Below are positions 7,236 to 15,374 of a stretch of DNA of 25,467 bases, piece after piece. Every line of letters starts with the position of its first letter. Position 1 is the first letter of the stretch. The translations under genes and the position numbers were made by a program. The stretch is taken from assembly GCA_023418055.1 (NCBI GenBank), contig JAEZDP010000471.1:1-25467 (forward strand). Reading direction: 5' to 3'. The DNA comes from Acidobacteriota bacterium (lineage in GTDB: Bacteria; Acidobacteriota; Vicinamibacteria; Vicinamibacterales; Vicinamibacteraceae). The notes under the pieces were generated by a model. That model was given only the letters and a program-made list of their open reading frames with translations. It was not told the origin of the DNA and ran no database searches.

Positions 7236-7979
7236 CTAGGCGTACATCCCGCCGTTCACGGCGAGTACCTGTCCGGTGATGTAACTGGCCGCGTCGGACG
7301 CCAGAAAGCACACCGCTGCGGCGACATCGTCCGGCGTGCCCAGTCTTCCCAGCGGGATGTTCGCCGTCCAGTTGGCCTGGGCGTCCGAACTGATGTCCCG
7401 CGTCATGTCCGTGTCGATGAGGCCAGGGGCCACGACGTTCACGGTGATGTTGCGTGAGGCCACTTCGCGCGCGAGGGCTTTCGAGAAGCCGATGATGCCC
7501 GCCTTGGTGGCCGCGTAATTGGTCTGCCCGGGGTTGCCGCTCTGTCCGACGACCGAACTGATGCTGATGATGCGCCCGACGCGCTGCCGGACCATCGTCT
7601 TGAGCACCGCCTGGGTGCAGATGAACGTACCGGTGAGGTTGGTGGCCAGCACAGCATCCCAGTCGTCGCGCTTCATGCGCAGCAGCAACTGGTCGCGCGT
7701 GATGCCCGCGTTGTTCACCAGGATGTCGAGGCGCCCATAGGTGTCGACGATGCGGTCGATGGCCGCGGTCATGGCCGCCGCATCCACCACGTCGGCGGCC
7801 AGCGCCAGCGCCTGTCCGCCCGCTGCCGTGATCTCGTCAGCCACGGCTGACGCGCCATCGCCGCGGGAGGTCACCACCACGCGCGCCCCCGCACGGGCCA
7901 GCAGCAGGGCTACGGCGCGACCGATGCCGCGGGATGCCCCCGTGACGAGCGCTACCTTGTCTGTGAGATCGAGCGTCAC
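7236..7979 (-). CDS. fabG: 3-oxoacyl-ACP reductase
   Basis: A 247-residue NADPH-dependent short-chain dehydrogenase that reduces 3-ketoacyl-ACP. The cofactor loop TGASRGIG is at 13-20, LVNNAGIT at about 88-95, and the catalytic residues N114, S142, Y155 (QTNYAATKAG) and K159 are all present. The C-terminus GQVLAVNGGMYA matches FabG. The start is the GTG at 7979, which overlaps the fabD stop as GTGA, so it is translationally coupled to fabD. The operon position between fabD and acpP removes doubt about which of the many SDR enzymes this is. Confidence 0.97.
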   Translation of the reverse strand: MTLDLTDKVALVTGASRGIGRAVALLLARAGARVVVTSRGDGASAVADEITAAGGQALALAADVVDAAAMTAAIDRIVDTYGRLDILVNNAGITRDQLLLRMKRDDWDAVLATNLTGTFICTQAVLKTMVRQRVGRIISISSVVGQSGNPGQTNYAATKAGIIGFSKALAREVASRNITVNVVAPGLIDTDMTRDISSDAQANWTANIPLGRLGTPDDVAAAVCFLASDAASYITGQVLAVNGGMYA

Positions 7980-8908
7980 GATGCCGCGAACAGCGCCTCC
8001 ACCGCCTCGAGTTGGTCAGGTGCGCCGAAGCTGACCACCTGAGCTTCGCGGTCGATCTTGCGCACGAGTCCCGCCAGCACCGTGCCCGGACCCACTTCAA
8101 CATACGCGCGGACGCCAGACGATGCAAGGCGGCGGATGCAGGCCTCCCAGCGCACCGCGCCCGAGATCTGCGCCACGAGGGCGTCGATGGACTCGCGCGC
8201 GCCGGTCTTGGGCTCGGCATCGACGTTGGCGACGACCGGCACGGCCGGCGCCTGCGTGCTGAGCGCCCGCAACTCGGGCTCGAGACGCGCCTGCGCGGGT
8301 TGCATGAGCGCGCAGTGGAACGGCGCGCTGACATTCAGCGGCACGACGCGCCGGGCGCCCCGCGCCTTGGCCGCCTGCCCCGCGCGGGCTACGGCGGCCG
8401 CGGTGCCGGCAATGACGACCTGCCCGGGCGCGTTCAGGTTGGCGGCGCTCACGACGTCGCCCTCGGCCGCCTCGGCACACGCCGCACTCACCGCGTCCGC
8501 GTCGAGGCCGAGCACGGCCGCCATCGCGCCCGAGCCCACCGGCACGGCCTCCTGCATGTACTGCCCGCGGTGCCGTACCACCTGGAGCGCGTCAGCCAGC
8601 GGAAAGGTGCCAGCGGCCACATGCGCCGAGTACTCGCCAAGGCTGTGCCCGGCCATCATGGCGGGACGCCACCCGCGCGCCTCGAGCACGCGCCAGGCGG
8701 CCGTGCTCGTGGTCAGCAGCGCCGGCTGTGTGTTCTCGGTGAGCGTGAGCGCGTCTTCTGGTCCGTCGAAGCACAGGTCGCGCACCGACCACCCCAGCGC
8801 CTCGTCGGCTTCGTCGAACACGGCCCGCGCTTCGGGATACGTGTCGACCAGCGCCCGGCCCATCCCCACGGCCTGGGAGCCCTGTCCTGGGAAGAGAAAC
8901 GCAATCAT
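7976..8908 (-). CDS. fabD: malonyl-CoA:ACP transacylase
   Basis: A 310-residue enzyme that loads malonyl groups onto ACP. It has the FPGQGSQ N-terminal block, the nucleophile S89 in GHSLGEYSA, the catalytic H198 in SAPFHCALM, and the C-terminal EVGPGTVLAGL segment. Length is normal. The ATG at 8908 lies 21 bases after plsX. In the standard operon fabH lies between plsX and fabD, but here that gene is absent. Confidence 0.97.
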   Translation of the reverse strand: MIAFLFPGQGSQAVGMGRALVDTYPEARAVFDEADEALGWSVRDLCFDGPEDALTLTENTQPALLTTSTAAWRVLEARGWRPAMMAGHSLGEYSAHVAAGTFPLADALQVVRHRGQYMQEAVPVGSGAMAAVLGLDADAVSAACAEAAEGDVVSAANLNAPGQVVIAGTAAAVARAGQAAKARGARRVVPLNVSAPFHCALMQPAQARLEPELRALSTQAPAVPVVANVDAEPKTGARESIDALVAQISGAVRWEACIRRLASSGVRAYVEVGPGTVLAGLVRKIDREAQVVSFGAPDQLEAVEALFAAS

Positions 8909-8929
8909 GCGAGAAATGGTAGCAGATGG

Positions 8930-9955
8930 TTACGAATAGAGCACCGGGCTCGGTGACGACAGCGCCTCGCGCAACCGATCCACGAGTCCCTCGCGGGCAA
9001 AGCGTGCGGTGAGCGCCACCCCGCGTTCGATGGCACGCGCCGACGACCGCCCGTGGCCGATGACGCACAGCCCCTCCACGCCGAGCAGCGGCGCGCCGCC
9101 ATATTCGGCATAGTCAAGGCGAGCCCGGAACCTCCGGAAGGCCCCCCGCGTCAGCAGCGCCCCCACCTGCGCGGTCACCGTGCGCGCCATCTCGTCGCCG
9201 AGCAGGTGTTCGATGGTCTCGACCAGCCCCTCGCTGGTTTTGAGCGCGACGTTCCCAGTGAAGCCGTCGCAGACGATGACGTCGGCGTCACCCACGAAGA
9301 GGTCGGTCGCTTCGAGCGCGCCGACAAACGACAGGGACGACTGCTCGAGGAGCCGGTAGGCCTCGCGGATCAGCTCGTTGCCCTTCACGGCCTCCGACCC
9401 ATTCGACAGCAGGGCCACCCGAGGACGCGGCACACCGAGCGCGACGCGGGCATAGGCCGCCCCGAGGTGCGCAAACTGCAAGAGGTGCGCGGGACGACAC
9501 TCGACCGTGGCACCGGCATCGAGCAGGATGGCCGCTCCGCCCATGGTGGGAATGGTGGCTGCCAGCGCGGGCCGGTCGGCTCCGGCCAGCCGGCCAATCG
9601 CCCCATGAGCCGCAAGGATCGCGGCTCCCGAATGCCCGGCCGTGAAGAGCGCATCGGCCAGGCCGCGGCCGACGAGATCGGCGGCCACCCGCACCGACGT
9701 CTTGCGCTGGCGCCGCGCAATGGCCGAATACGGCTCGTCCATCGCCACGACGTCGGGCGCGTCGATGACCTCGATGGCCAGCGCCGCCGCCTCGGGATAG
9801 CGCTGCACCTCGGCGCGCACGACCGCCTGCGGCCCGACGAGCAGCAGCGTGATCGGCTCGTGACACGCCGCCGCCACGGCCCCCTGCACCACCATCTCCG
9901 GTGCCTGGTCGCCGCCCATGGCGTCCACGGCTATGCGCATGCCGGTCGGAGACAC
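8930..9955 (-). CDS. plsX: phosphate acyltransferase PlsX
   Basis: A 336-341-residue peripheral membrane enzyme that makes acyl-phosphate from acyl-ACP for phosphatidate synthesis. The family start is MRIAVDAMGGDQAPE, and TAGHSGA, GATVECRP, LLSNGSE and CDGFTGNVALKTSEG are conserved blocks. Two starts are possible: the GTG at 9955, which adds MSPTG, or the ATG at 9940, which matches the family N-terminus. Neither has a convincing ribosome binding site. It lies 10 bases after rpmF in the conserved yceD-rpmF-plsX order. Confidence 0.96.
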   Translation of the reverse strand: MSPTGMRIAVDAMGGDQAPEMVVQGAVAAACHEPITLLLVGPQAVVRAEVQRYPEAAALAIEVIDAPDVVAMDEPYSAIARRQRKTSVRVAADLVGRGLADALFTAGHSGAAILAAHGAIGRLAGADRPALAATIPTMGGAAILLDAGATVECRPAHLLQFAHLGAAYARVALGVPRPRVALLSNGSEAVKGNELIREAYRLLEQSSLSFVGALEATDLFVGDADVIVCDGFTGNVALKTSEGLVETIEHLLGDEMARTVTAQVGALLTRGAFRRFRARLDYAEYGGAPLLGVEGLCVIGHGRSSARAIERGVALTARFAREGLVDRLREALSSPSPVLYS

Positions 9956-9965
9956 GGCGCGGGGC

Positions 9966-10151
9966 TCAGGCCTCGTCGTTCACCGGGCGCACCTGCCGAC
10001 CGCGGTAGTAGCCACAGGTCGAGCACACCACGTGGGGCGGCTTGAGTTCGGTGCACTGCGGGCAGGGCCCGAGCGAGGTCGCCTTGAGGGCGTCGTGCGT
10101 CCGGCGCTTGGAGGTCCGGCTCTTGGAATGTCGTCGTTTGGGATTGGGCAT
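9966..10151 (-). CDS. rpmF: 50S ribosomal protein L32
   Basis: A 61-residue basic ribosomal protein with the invariant start MPNPKRRHSKSRTSKRR. It keeps the zinc-ribbon form with all four Cys (C30/C33 and C43/C46), so it is the Zn-binding C+ type of L32. It sits 5 bases after the DUF177 gene, the arrangement seen across many bacteria. Confidence 0.98.
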   Translation of the reverse strand: MPNPKRRHSKSRTSKRRTHDALKATSLGPCPQCTELKPPHVVCSTCGYYRGRQVRPVNDEA

Positions 10152-10156
10152 GACGG

Positions 10157-10690
10157 TTACTCGGGCGGTCGCTCAGGCACCAGTGCCTTGAGCGCCGCGA
10201 GTCTGGGATCGACCCACGACTGGTCGCAGTCACAGGACGACTCGTTCAGGTTCGTGCCGCACTGCGGGCACAGGCCACGGCAGTCGGCACGGCACAACGG
10301 CTTCATCGGCAGCGCCAGATAGCACTGCTCACGGACCAGCGCGCCGACATCCACCTGGTCGTGGTGGTAGAACTCGACGGCCAGGTCATCGTCGTGCACC
10401 TCGTGCTCCTCGCTGGCCTCGAGCGCGGCGGTCGGCAGCAGCCGGACGTCCACGCGGCTCGAAAGCGGCAGCGCATACGGTTCGAGGCAGCGCGAACACG
10501 GCACGAGCAGGGTGCCGGCGAGCGTGCCGACCACCGCAAATTCACCGGCGCCCTTGCGCTGCAGTTCGGCATCGAGGCGCAGCGGGCCGTCGACATTGAA
10601 GTCGTCGCCCGACGGCGCCAGCATCTCGCCGTCGATCTCGAGCGCCAGGGGCGTACGGTCGGCCGAAATCGTGGTGAGGTCGAGAAGCAT
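10157..10690 (-). CDS. yceD: DUF177 (YceD) family protein
   Basis: A 177-residue protein of the YceD/DUF177 family, found upstream of rpmF and linked by earlier work to 23S rRNA maturation; the exact reaction is unknown. It shows CSRCLEP at about 65-71 and a C-terminal Cys-rich zinc-ribbon-like region with CRADCRGLCPQCGTNLN, then CDCDQSWVDPRL. I chose the ATG at 10690, which gives MLLDLTTISADRTPL. The longer frame from the GTG at 10729 would begin upstream of the expected transcription start set by the TATACT box at 10733-10738. It is probably the first gene of the rpmF-plsX-fab operon. Confidence 0.93.
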   Translation of the reverse strand: MLLDLTTISADRTPLALEIDGEMLAPSGDDFNVDGPLRLDAELQRKGAGEFAVVGTLAGTLLVPCSRCLEPYALPLSSRVDVRLLPTAALEASEEHEVHDDDLAVEFYHHDQVDVGALVREQCYLALPMKPLCRADCRGLCPQCGTNLNESSCDCDQSWVDPRLAALKALVPERPPE

Positions 10691-10732
10691 GGCAGCTCTG
10701 CACACCGCCAGGTGGAGGCGCGCAAACACGAA

Positions 10733-10764
10733 AGTATAGCAGAAACCCGGCGGCGGTGGCCGCC
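10733..10764 (-). promoter_or_regulatory. probable promoter of the yceD-rpmF-plsX-fab operon, with a hairpin after dgt
   Basis: This gap separates dgt from yceD. On the minus strand the dgt stop is followed by a 6-bp stem (GGCGGC/GCCGCC, 10749-10764 with a 4-base loop), a short T-rich stretch (GGGTTTCT), then TATACT at 10738-10733, a near-consensus -10 box. Predicted transcription start is near 10726, leaving a leader of about 35 bases to the ATG at 10690. No good -35 is visible. The hairpin could end dgt transcripts. Confidence 0.5.
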
Positions 10765-11814
10765 CTACCCGTCGACGCGCAGTTCGACCCAGGGCCGCGG
10801 GATGAACAACTCCTCGTAGAGGCGCACGGCGTACCTGTCGGTCATGCCTGCCAGGAAATCACGCGCCGCGGCGTCGAGTCCCTCGTCGGCCAGGGTGGCC
10901 GCATCGAGGAAGTCGTGCGGCCGCTGACGCACCTGCTCCCACAGTCCGCCCAGGATGCCGGTGGCCTTGGCGAATTCGGAGGTCGCGATGGCGTTCTCGT
11001 ACACGTGCTCGAACATGAACGCGCGCAACTCGAGCAGCGCGTCGAGCACGGGCTGGCTCATGCGCAGCTCCGACAGATCCACGGCGAGCGTCTCGGTGAC
11101 GACATCGGACACCATCCGCCCGATCCGGGCGGACGAGGTGCGCCCCAGCACCTCGATCGGGCCTTCCGGCAGCGCCTCGGCCCGCAGCACCCCGGCTCGC
11201 ACGGCATCGTCGATGTCGTGATTGAGGTACGCGATGATGTCGGCCACGCGCGCCACCTGCGCTTCGAGCATCGGCGCGCGCTGCCCGCTCGGCAGGTTGA
11301 TCGGCAGGCCGTGTTTGCCCTTCGAGTGCGAGGCGATGCCCTGCCGCACCTCCACGGTCAGGTTCAGCCCACGGCGCCCGTGCTCCAGCACCTCGACGAT
11401 GCGCAGGCTCTGCGCCGAGTGACTGAAGCCTCCCGGCACCAGTTGATCGAGCACGCGTTCGCCCGCGTGGCCAAACGGCGTGTGGCCGAGGTCGTGCCCG
11501 AGCGCAATGGCTTCGGTGAGCTCCTCGTGCAGGCGCAGCACCTTGGCAATCGTGCGGGCCACCTGCGACACCTCGAGCGTGTGCGTGAGCCTGGTGCGAT
11601 AGTGGTCGCCCGTCGGGGCGAAGAACACCTGCGTCTTGTGTTTCAGGCGCCGAAACGCCTTCGAGTGCACCACCCGGTCGCGATCGCGCTGAAAGGCCGG
11701 CCGGATCGGATCGTCCGGCTCGGGACGGTTTCGCCCTTTCGAATCGGCACTGCGCGTGGCGTGTGGACTCAGCGTGTCGTACTCGCGCTGTTCGAGCTGT
11801 TCGCGAATGGTCAT
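10765..11814 (-). CDS. dgt: deoxyguanosinetriphosphate triphosphohydrolase-like protein
   Basis: A 349-residue HD-domain dNTP triphosphohydrolase that splits dNTPs into nucleoside and triphosphate. The metal-binding HD set is complete: H78 in RTRLTHTLEV, H107-D108 in ALGHDLGHTPFGH, and D192 in RVADIIAYLNHD. The length and the FQRDRDRVVHSKAFRRL block place it with the shorter type-2 Dgt proteins rather than the roughly 500-residue E. coli type. The ATG at 11814 overlaps the deoB stop as ATGA. The pairing with phosphopentomutase puts two deoxynucleoside-handling steps in one transcript. A TAG at 10765 ends the gene just before a hairpin. Confidence 0.94.
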   Translation of the reverse strand: MTIREQLEQREYDTLSPHATRSADSKGRNRPEPDDPIRPAFQRDRDRVVHSKAFRRLKHKTQVFFAPTGDHYRTRLTHTLEVSQVARTIAKVLRLHEELTEAIALGHDLGHTPFGHAGERVLDQLVPGGFSHSAQSLRIVEVLEHGRRGLNLTVEVRQGIASHSKGKHGLPINLPSGQRAPMLEAQVARVADIIAYLNHDIDDAVRAGVLRAEALPEGPIEVLGRTSSARIGRMVSDVVTETLAVDLSELRMSQPVLDALLELRAFMFEHVYENAIATSEFAKATGILGGLWEQVRQRPHDFLDAATLADEGLDAAARDFLAGMTDRYAVRLYEELFIPRPWVELRVDG

Positions 11815-12992
11815 GATGCAGGGCCCACCAGCGCGGAAAGGAAACTGGTGCCGTACGGAAGCGGGCCCACGCCGAAGTTGTCGGCCAGGGTCTGCCCCAG
11901 GTCGGCGAAGGTCGTGCGCGTGCCGAGGTCGGTGCCGGAGGTCACGCGCGGCCCCACCGCCAGCAGCGGCACGTATTCGCGCGAGTGGTCGGTGCTGGGG
12001 GTGGCCGGGTCGTTGCCATGGTCCGCCGTCACGACGAGCAGATCGTGGGGTTGCAGGCAGGCGTGCAGGGCTGCCAGTCCGGCATCGACACGCTCGAGGT
12101 TGCGCGCATAGCCCTCGACGTCGTTACGATGGCCGTACAACTGGTCGGAGTCGACGAGGTTGGCAAAGATGAGACCCGTCGTGACCGCCTCGGCCGCCTC
12201 ACGCAACCCCTGCAGCCCGTCGGCGTCCGACGTGGTCGCCCGGTGCGTGCCGACGCCGCGGCCGGCAAACAGGTCGTGCACCTTCCCGATGGCGTGCACG
12301 TGATGGCCCGCCGCTGAGAGCTGGTCGAGCAGCGTGGGCTCGGGAGGCGGCAGCGCGAAGTCGTGGCGACGGCTGGTGCGCGTCCACGCGCCTGGGGTGC
12401 CGACAAACGGCCGGGCGATGACGCGTCCCACACCCATCCCGCGAGCCACGATCTCGAAGGCCACCTCGCAGTAGCGGTACAACTCGTCCACCGGCACCAC
12501 GTCCTCGTGCGCGGCAATCTGAAAGACGCTGTCGGCCGAGGTGTAGACGATCGGCTGCCCCGTCGCAACGTGCGCCTCGCCGAGTTGGTCGAGGATCGTC
12601 GTGCCCGAGGCAGGGACGTTTCCCAGCGTCTGGCGTCCGATGGCCGCCTCGAAGCGGGCGATGACGTCGGGGGGAAAGCCCTGAGGGAAGGTCGGGAAGG
12701 CGCGCGGCAAGACGAGGCCGGCGATTTCCCAATGCCCGGTCACCGAGTCCTTCCCCGGCGAGGCCTCGGCCATGCGACCGGTGGCGCCCTCGGTGTCACC
12801 AGCCTCGCAGGCCAGCGCCGGCACGACTCGGCCCAGCCCCCACCGGCAGAGCGTCGGCAGGCGAAGACCGGTGGCCGACGCCACGTGCCCGAGGGTGTCG
12901 CTGCCCTCGTCGCCGTATCGCGCCGCATCGGGCAGTTCGCCGATGCCGACACTGTCGAGCACGACGAGAAACACGCGGGGGAACGGGAACAC
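11811..12992 (-). CDS. deoB: phosphopentomutase
   Basis: A cytosolic enzyme of the alkaline phosphatase superfamily that interconverts (deoxy)ribose 1- and 5-phosphate. Visible metal and active-site motifs: FLVVLDSVGIGELPDA near the N-terminus, KDSVTGHWE with the phosphorylatable Thr (about T85), NLVDSDQLYGHRND, TADHGNDP and TDHSREYVPLL. The start is uncertain. I chose the GTG at 12992 (393 residues, normal family length), which lies 19 bases after the hfq stop. A longer frame from 13052 would overlap hfq. No strong ribosome binding site is seen. It is coupled to dgt by an ATGA overlap. Confidence 0.92.
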   Translation of the reverse strand: MFPFPRVFLVVLDSVGIGELPDAARYGDEGSDTLGHVASATGLRLPTLCRWGLGRVVPALACEAGDTEGATGRMAEASPGKDSVTGHWEIAGLVLPRAFPTFPQGFPPDVIARFEAAIGRQTLGNVPASGTTILDQLGEAHVATGQPIVYTSADSVFQIAAHEDVVPVDELYRYCEVAFEIVARGMGVGRVIARPFVGTPGAWTRTSRRHDFALPPPEPTLLDQLSAAGHHVHAIGKVHDLFAGRGVGTHRATTSDADGLQGLREAAEAVTTGLIFANLVDSDQLYGHRNDVEGYARNLERVDAGLAALHACLQPHDLLVVTADHGNDPATPSTDHSREYVPLLAVGPRVTSGTDLGTRTTFADLGQTLADNFGVGPLPYGTSFLSALVGPAS

Positions 12993-13011
12993 GGCGACCG
13001 CGCGGAGAGGG

Positions 13012-13281
13012 CTAGCCGTCGTGCGGCGCAGCCGACGAGAAGTAGTTGGCAATCGAGCGATTGGATCGAATGGTTGCGATCGCGTGCTTGAAGATCATGT
13101 GATCGGCGCCATCGTGCTCGACGACCAGCGCGAAGCGGTCGAAGTTCTTGATGCGTCCGTCGAGGACCAGGCCGTCCACCAGGCGGATGGTCACCGTGAG
13201 ACGCTCACGCCGCGCGGAGTTGAGAAACACGTCCTGAATGTTCGGCGGAGCAGACGACTTCGCGTCGCGGTGGGTCGGCAT
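13012..13281 (-). CDS. hfq: RNA chaperone Hfq
   Basis: An 89-residue Sm-like protein expected to form a hexameric ring that pairs small RNAs with mRNAs. The Sm1 motif is seen as NIQDVFLNSARRERLTVTI with LDGRIKNFDRFALVV. The Sm2 motif is MIFKHAIATI, matching the usual (Y/F)KHA(I)STI. The start is the ATG at 13281, which shares one base with the miaA stop (TGATG), with GGGGAG about 9 bases upstream. The C-terminal tail is short, as in many non-enteric Hfq proteins. The miaA-hfq order is the same as in proteobacteria. Its frame stays open far into the reverse of miaA, so a naive call gives a false 318-residue protein. Confidence 0.96.
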   Translation of the reverse strand: MPTHRDAKSSAPPNIQDVFLNSARRERLTVTIRLVDGLVLDGRIKNFDRFALVVEHDGADHMIFKHAIATIRSNRSIANYFSSAAPHDG

Positions 13282-14228
13282 CAGCGGGACACTCCCCAGG
13301 AGTCGATCGCCTGGCACGCAGATGCGAAGGTGGCAGGCCACTCGCCGGCGCCATCGAGCCACTTCAGCGTAGGCTCTTTCCTGAACCAGATCAACTGCCG
13401 CCTGGCGTAGTGGCGGTTCTCGCGCGTGATGAGCGCACGCGTGTCGGGTTCGTCGCGCACGCCGTCGAGCATCTCGAGGATCTGCCGGTACACGAGACCG
13501 CTGAACGGGTGCGCACTGCGCGGGACGCCGGCCGCAAGCAACTGCTCCACCTCGCACACGACACCGCGCGCGAACTGCTGATCCACTCGACGTGCCACTC
13601 GCGCGCCGATGTCCTCGGCCGGCAGTCGTAATCCCAGGCCGAAGACACGGTAGTCGGCAAGCAGCGATCGCGTCTCGTCGAAGTGCGCCGACAGCGGGCG
13701 TCCCGTGAGCAGGCAGACCTCGAGCGCCCGCACCAGCCGCTTCTCGTCCCGCGGCATGATGCGCGCAGCCGACGCCGGATCGAGCCGCGCGACCATCGCA
13801 TGCAGATGCTCCACCCCACGACGCCGGGCGATGGTCCGCAAGGCCTCGCGCAAGGCGTCGTCGCGCCCGGGCCCTTCGAACAACCCCCGCACGAGCGCCC
13901 GTAAGTAGAAGCCGGGGCCGCCCACCAGGATCGGCACGCGGCCGCGTGCCGTGATCGCGCGCACGCACGCCGCCGCATCGCGCGCATAGTGGGCCGCCGA
14001 GTACACGGCCGTCGGCTCGACGTGGTCGATCAGGTGATGCGGAATGCCGTGCTGCGCGTCCACCGGCACCTTGTCGGTGCCGATGTCGAACGCGCGGTAC
14101 ACCGCCGTGGAATCGCAGTTGACGATCTCGCCGCCATACCGCTCGGCGAGAGCAATGCCGAGCGCACTCTTGCCGGTGGCCGTGGGACCAAGCACCGCCA
14201 GCAGCGATGGGGGACGCGTCGCGGTCAC
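13281..14228 (-). CDS. miaA: tRNA dimethylallyltransferase
   Basis: A 315-residue enzyme that adds a dimethylallyl group to A37 of tRNAs reading codons that start with U. The P-loop GPTATGKS is at 14-21, followed by CDSTAVYRAFDIGTDK at about 38-53 (usual form DSxxVYxxxDIGTxKP), LVGGPGFYLRAL (usual GGTGLY, with Thr replaced here by Pro), and RQLIWFRKE. These changes are mild and the protein is full length, so I expect it to be active. The start is the GTG at 14228, 14 bases after the TonB-like gene. It is coupled to hfq through TGATG. Confidence 0.94.
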   Translation of the reverse strand: MTATRPPSLLAVLGPTATGKSALGIALAERYGGEIVNCDSTAVYRAFDIGTDKVPVDAQHGIPHHLIDHVEPTAVYSAAHYARDAAACVRAITARGRVPILVGGPGFYLRALVRGLFEGPGRDDALREALRTIARRRGVEHLHAMVARLDPASAARIMPRDEKRLVRALEVCLLTGRPLSAHFDETRSLLADYRVFGLGLRLPAEDIGARVARRVDQQFARGVVCEVEQLLAAGVPRSAHPFSGLVYRQILEMLDGVRDEPDTRALITRENRHYARRQLIWFRKEPTLKWLDGAGEWPATFASACQAIDSWGVSR

Positions 14229-14242
14229 GGTTCTGGCCCCCG

Positions 14243-15310
14243 CTACTGCGAGGGGGGCTGCTCGTTGTAGAAGAAGGTCACCGTGAAGAACGCCGTCGGC
14301 GACGGATACTCCGGCGGCAGTGCCATCGTCGGGTTCGACCAGGCCAGGGCATTGGCGGCCGCGCGGTCGAAGGCGTCGGTGCCCGACGGACGCAGCACCG
14401 TGATGTCGGTGATGCGCCCGTCCTTGTGGACGTTGAAGGTGATGGCCACATGGCCCTTGAGCAGCCGCGCCGCTTCGGGAATCAGCCAGTTACGCTTGAT
14501 CTGGGCGATGAAGCGCCTGATCCAGGGCCCGAATTCCACGCCCTTGGTGTCGAACTGGATGTAGGGCCCGAACGGCGAGTTGCCGCCATCGGGGTTGTTG
14601 AAGGCTTCCTGCTGGACGTACTTCTCGAGATTCCGCAACGCCTCGCCCAGCGCACCGCCCGGCGGACGGGCGGCCGCGTTGCCGGCGGCGACGCCCGTCT
14701 GCGGGGCGACGGTGCCCTGCGAGCCACGGGCGAGCGACCCTGTGTCGCCTTGACGCAGGTCCATGCCGCCATCGGCGGGCGTGGGCGCCTGCACCTGCCG
14801 GTTGTCTGCCTGCTGGGGTGCAGCCTGCGATGCCGGCTCCGCCGGTGCCGTCGACTCGGAGGGCTCGGGTGCCGGCCCGCGTCCCTTGGCCAGTTCCCGC
14901 GCCTCGGTCCGCTCCACGAACTCGAGCGAATCACCTTCGGAGAACGGCTGGCTGTTGGTCGCCTCCGGGGTGTTCTGCAGCGTGCGTGCGCTGCGGTCGA
15001 GGTCGGCCAGCGGGGCGTTCTCGCGGGGACGGCCCTCGGTCATGTCGAGCCGGGGCTGGACGAACACGAACCGGGGCTGGTCCTGCTGTGGCTGCTGCCG
15101 TTGCCGCTCGAGCGCCTCCTGCAACGCCTCCTGCCGTCGTTGTTCAGCCTCCTCGGCCCACTGCTGGACGAACGGGAGTTGCGGGCCAAAGAGCAGCACC
15201 GCGAGGAACACGCCGTGCAGGAACATCGAGAGCAGCACGCCCTCCCGACGCGACATCGCACTGTCGATCGTCGGCGGTTCCGGGCGGTGATCGTCGAGGT
15301 TGATGAACAT
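14243..15310 (-). CDS. TonB-like energy transducer / cell envelope protein
   Basis: A 355-residue protein with a single N-terminal membrane anchor (about 24-42), a charged Glu/Gln-rich coiled-coil stretch (about 50-75), a long Pro/Ala/Gln-rich low-complexity periplasmic linker (about 130-200), and a C-terminal TonB domain from about 262 to 350 (RNWLIPEAARLLKGHVAITF, then VHKDGRITDITVLRPSG). This is the layout of TonB and TonB-paralogue proteins that carry proton-motive force to outer-membrane receptors. No exbB or exbD is nearby, so it either uses ExbBD encoded elsewhere or has a different envelope role (TolA-like). A TATACT box precedes it. It lies between menG and miaA. Confidence 0.8.
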   Translation of the reverse strand: MFINLDDHRPEPPTIDSAMSRREGVLLSMFLHGVFLAVLLFGPQLPFVQQWAEEAEQRRQEALQEALERQRQQPQQDQPRFVFVQPRLDMTEGRPRENAPLADLDRSARTLQNTPEATNSQPFSEGDSLEFVERTEARELAKGRGPAPEPSESTAPAEPASQAAPQQADNRQVQAPTPADGGMDLRQGDTGSLARGSQGTVAPQTGVAAGNAAARPPGGALGEALRNLEKYVQQEAFNNPDGGNSPFGPYIQFDTKGVEFGPWIRRFIAQIKRNWLIPEAARLLKGHVAITFNVHKDGRITDITVLRPSGTDAFDRAAANALAWSNPTMALPPEYPSPTAFFTVTFFYNEQPPSQ

Positions 15311-15323
15311 CAGCGGTCGCTTC

Positions 15324-15329
15324 AGTATA
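15324..15329 (-). promoter_or_regulatory. possible -10 box upstream of the TonB-like gene
   Basis: In the 64-base gap after menG, the minus strand reads TATACT 13 bases before the ATG at 15310, identical to the -10 candidate at 10733-10738. No -35 is clear. If real, it would separate miaA-hfq-deoB-dgt transcription from the upstream quinone operon. The rest of the gap is GC-rich with no other recognisable signal. Confidence 0.35.
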
Positions 15330-15374
15330 GGCGGCGGGCGAGGTGACTGGGGGGACCCCTCGAGCCGCGGCGCC

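Noticed and set aside
13012..13968. A 318-codon minus-strand frame that looks like an Hfq fusion protein
   Set aside because: Only the last 89 codons are Hfq. The upstream part is an out-of-frame shadow of miaA, and the TGATG junction gives a natural Hfq start at 13281.
14243..15310. TolA instead of TonB
   Set aside because: The C-terminal RNWLIP...GHVAITFNVHKDGRI pattern fits the broad TonB_C/TolA C-terminal group, and no tolQRB or pal genes lie nearby. I kept the wider TonB-like label rather than naming either.
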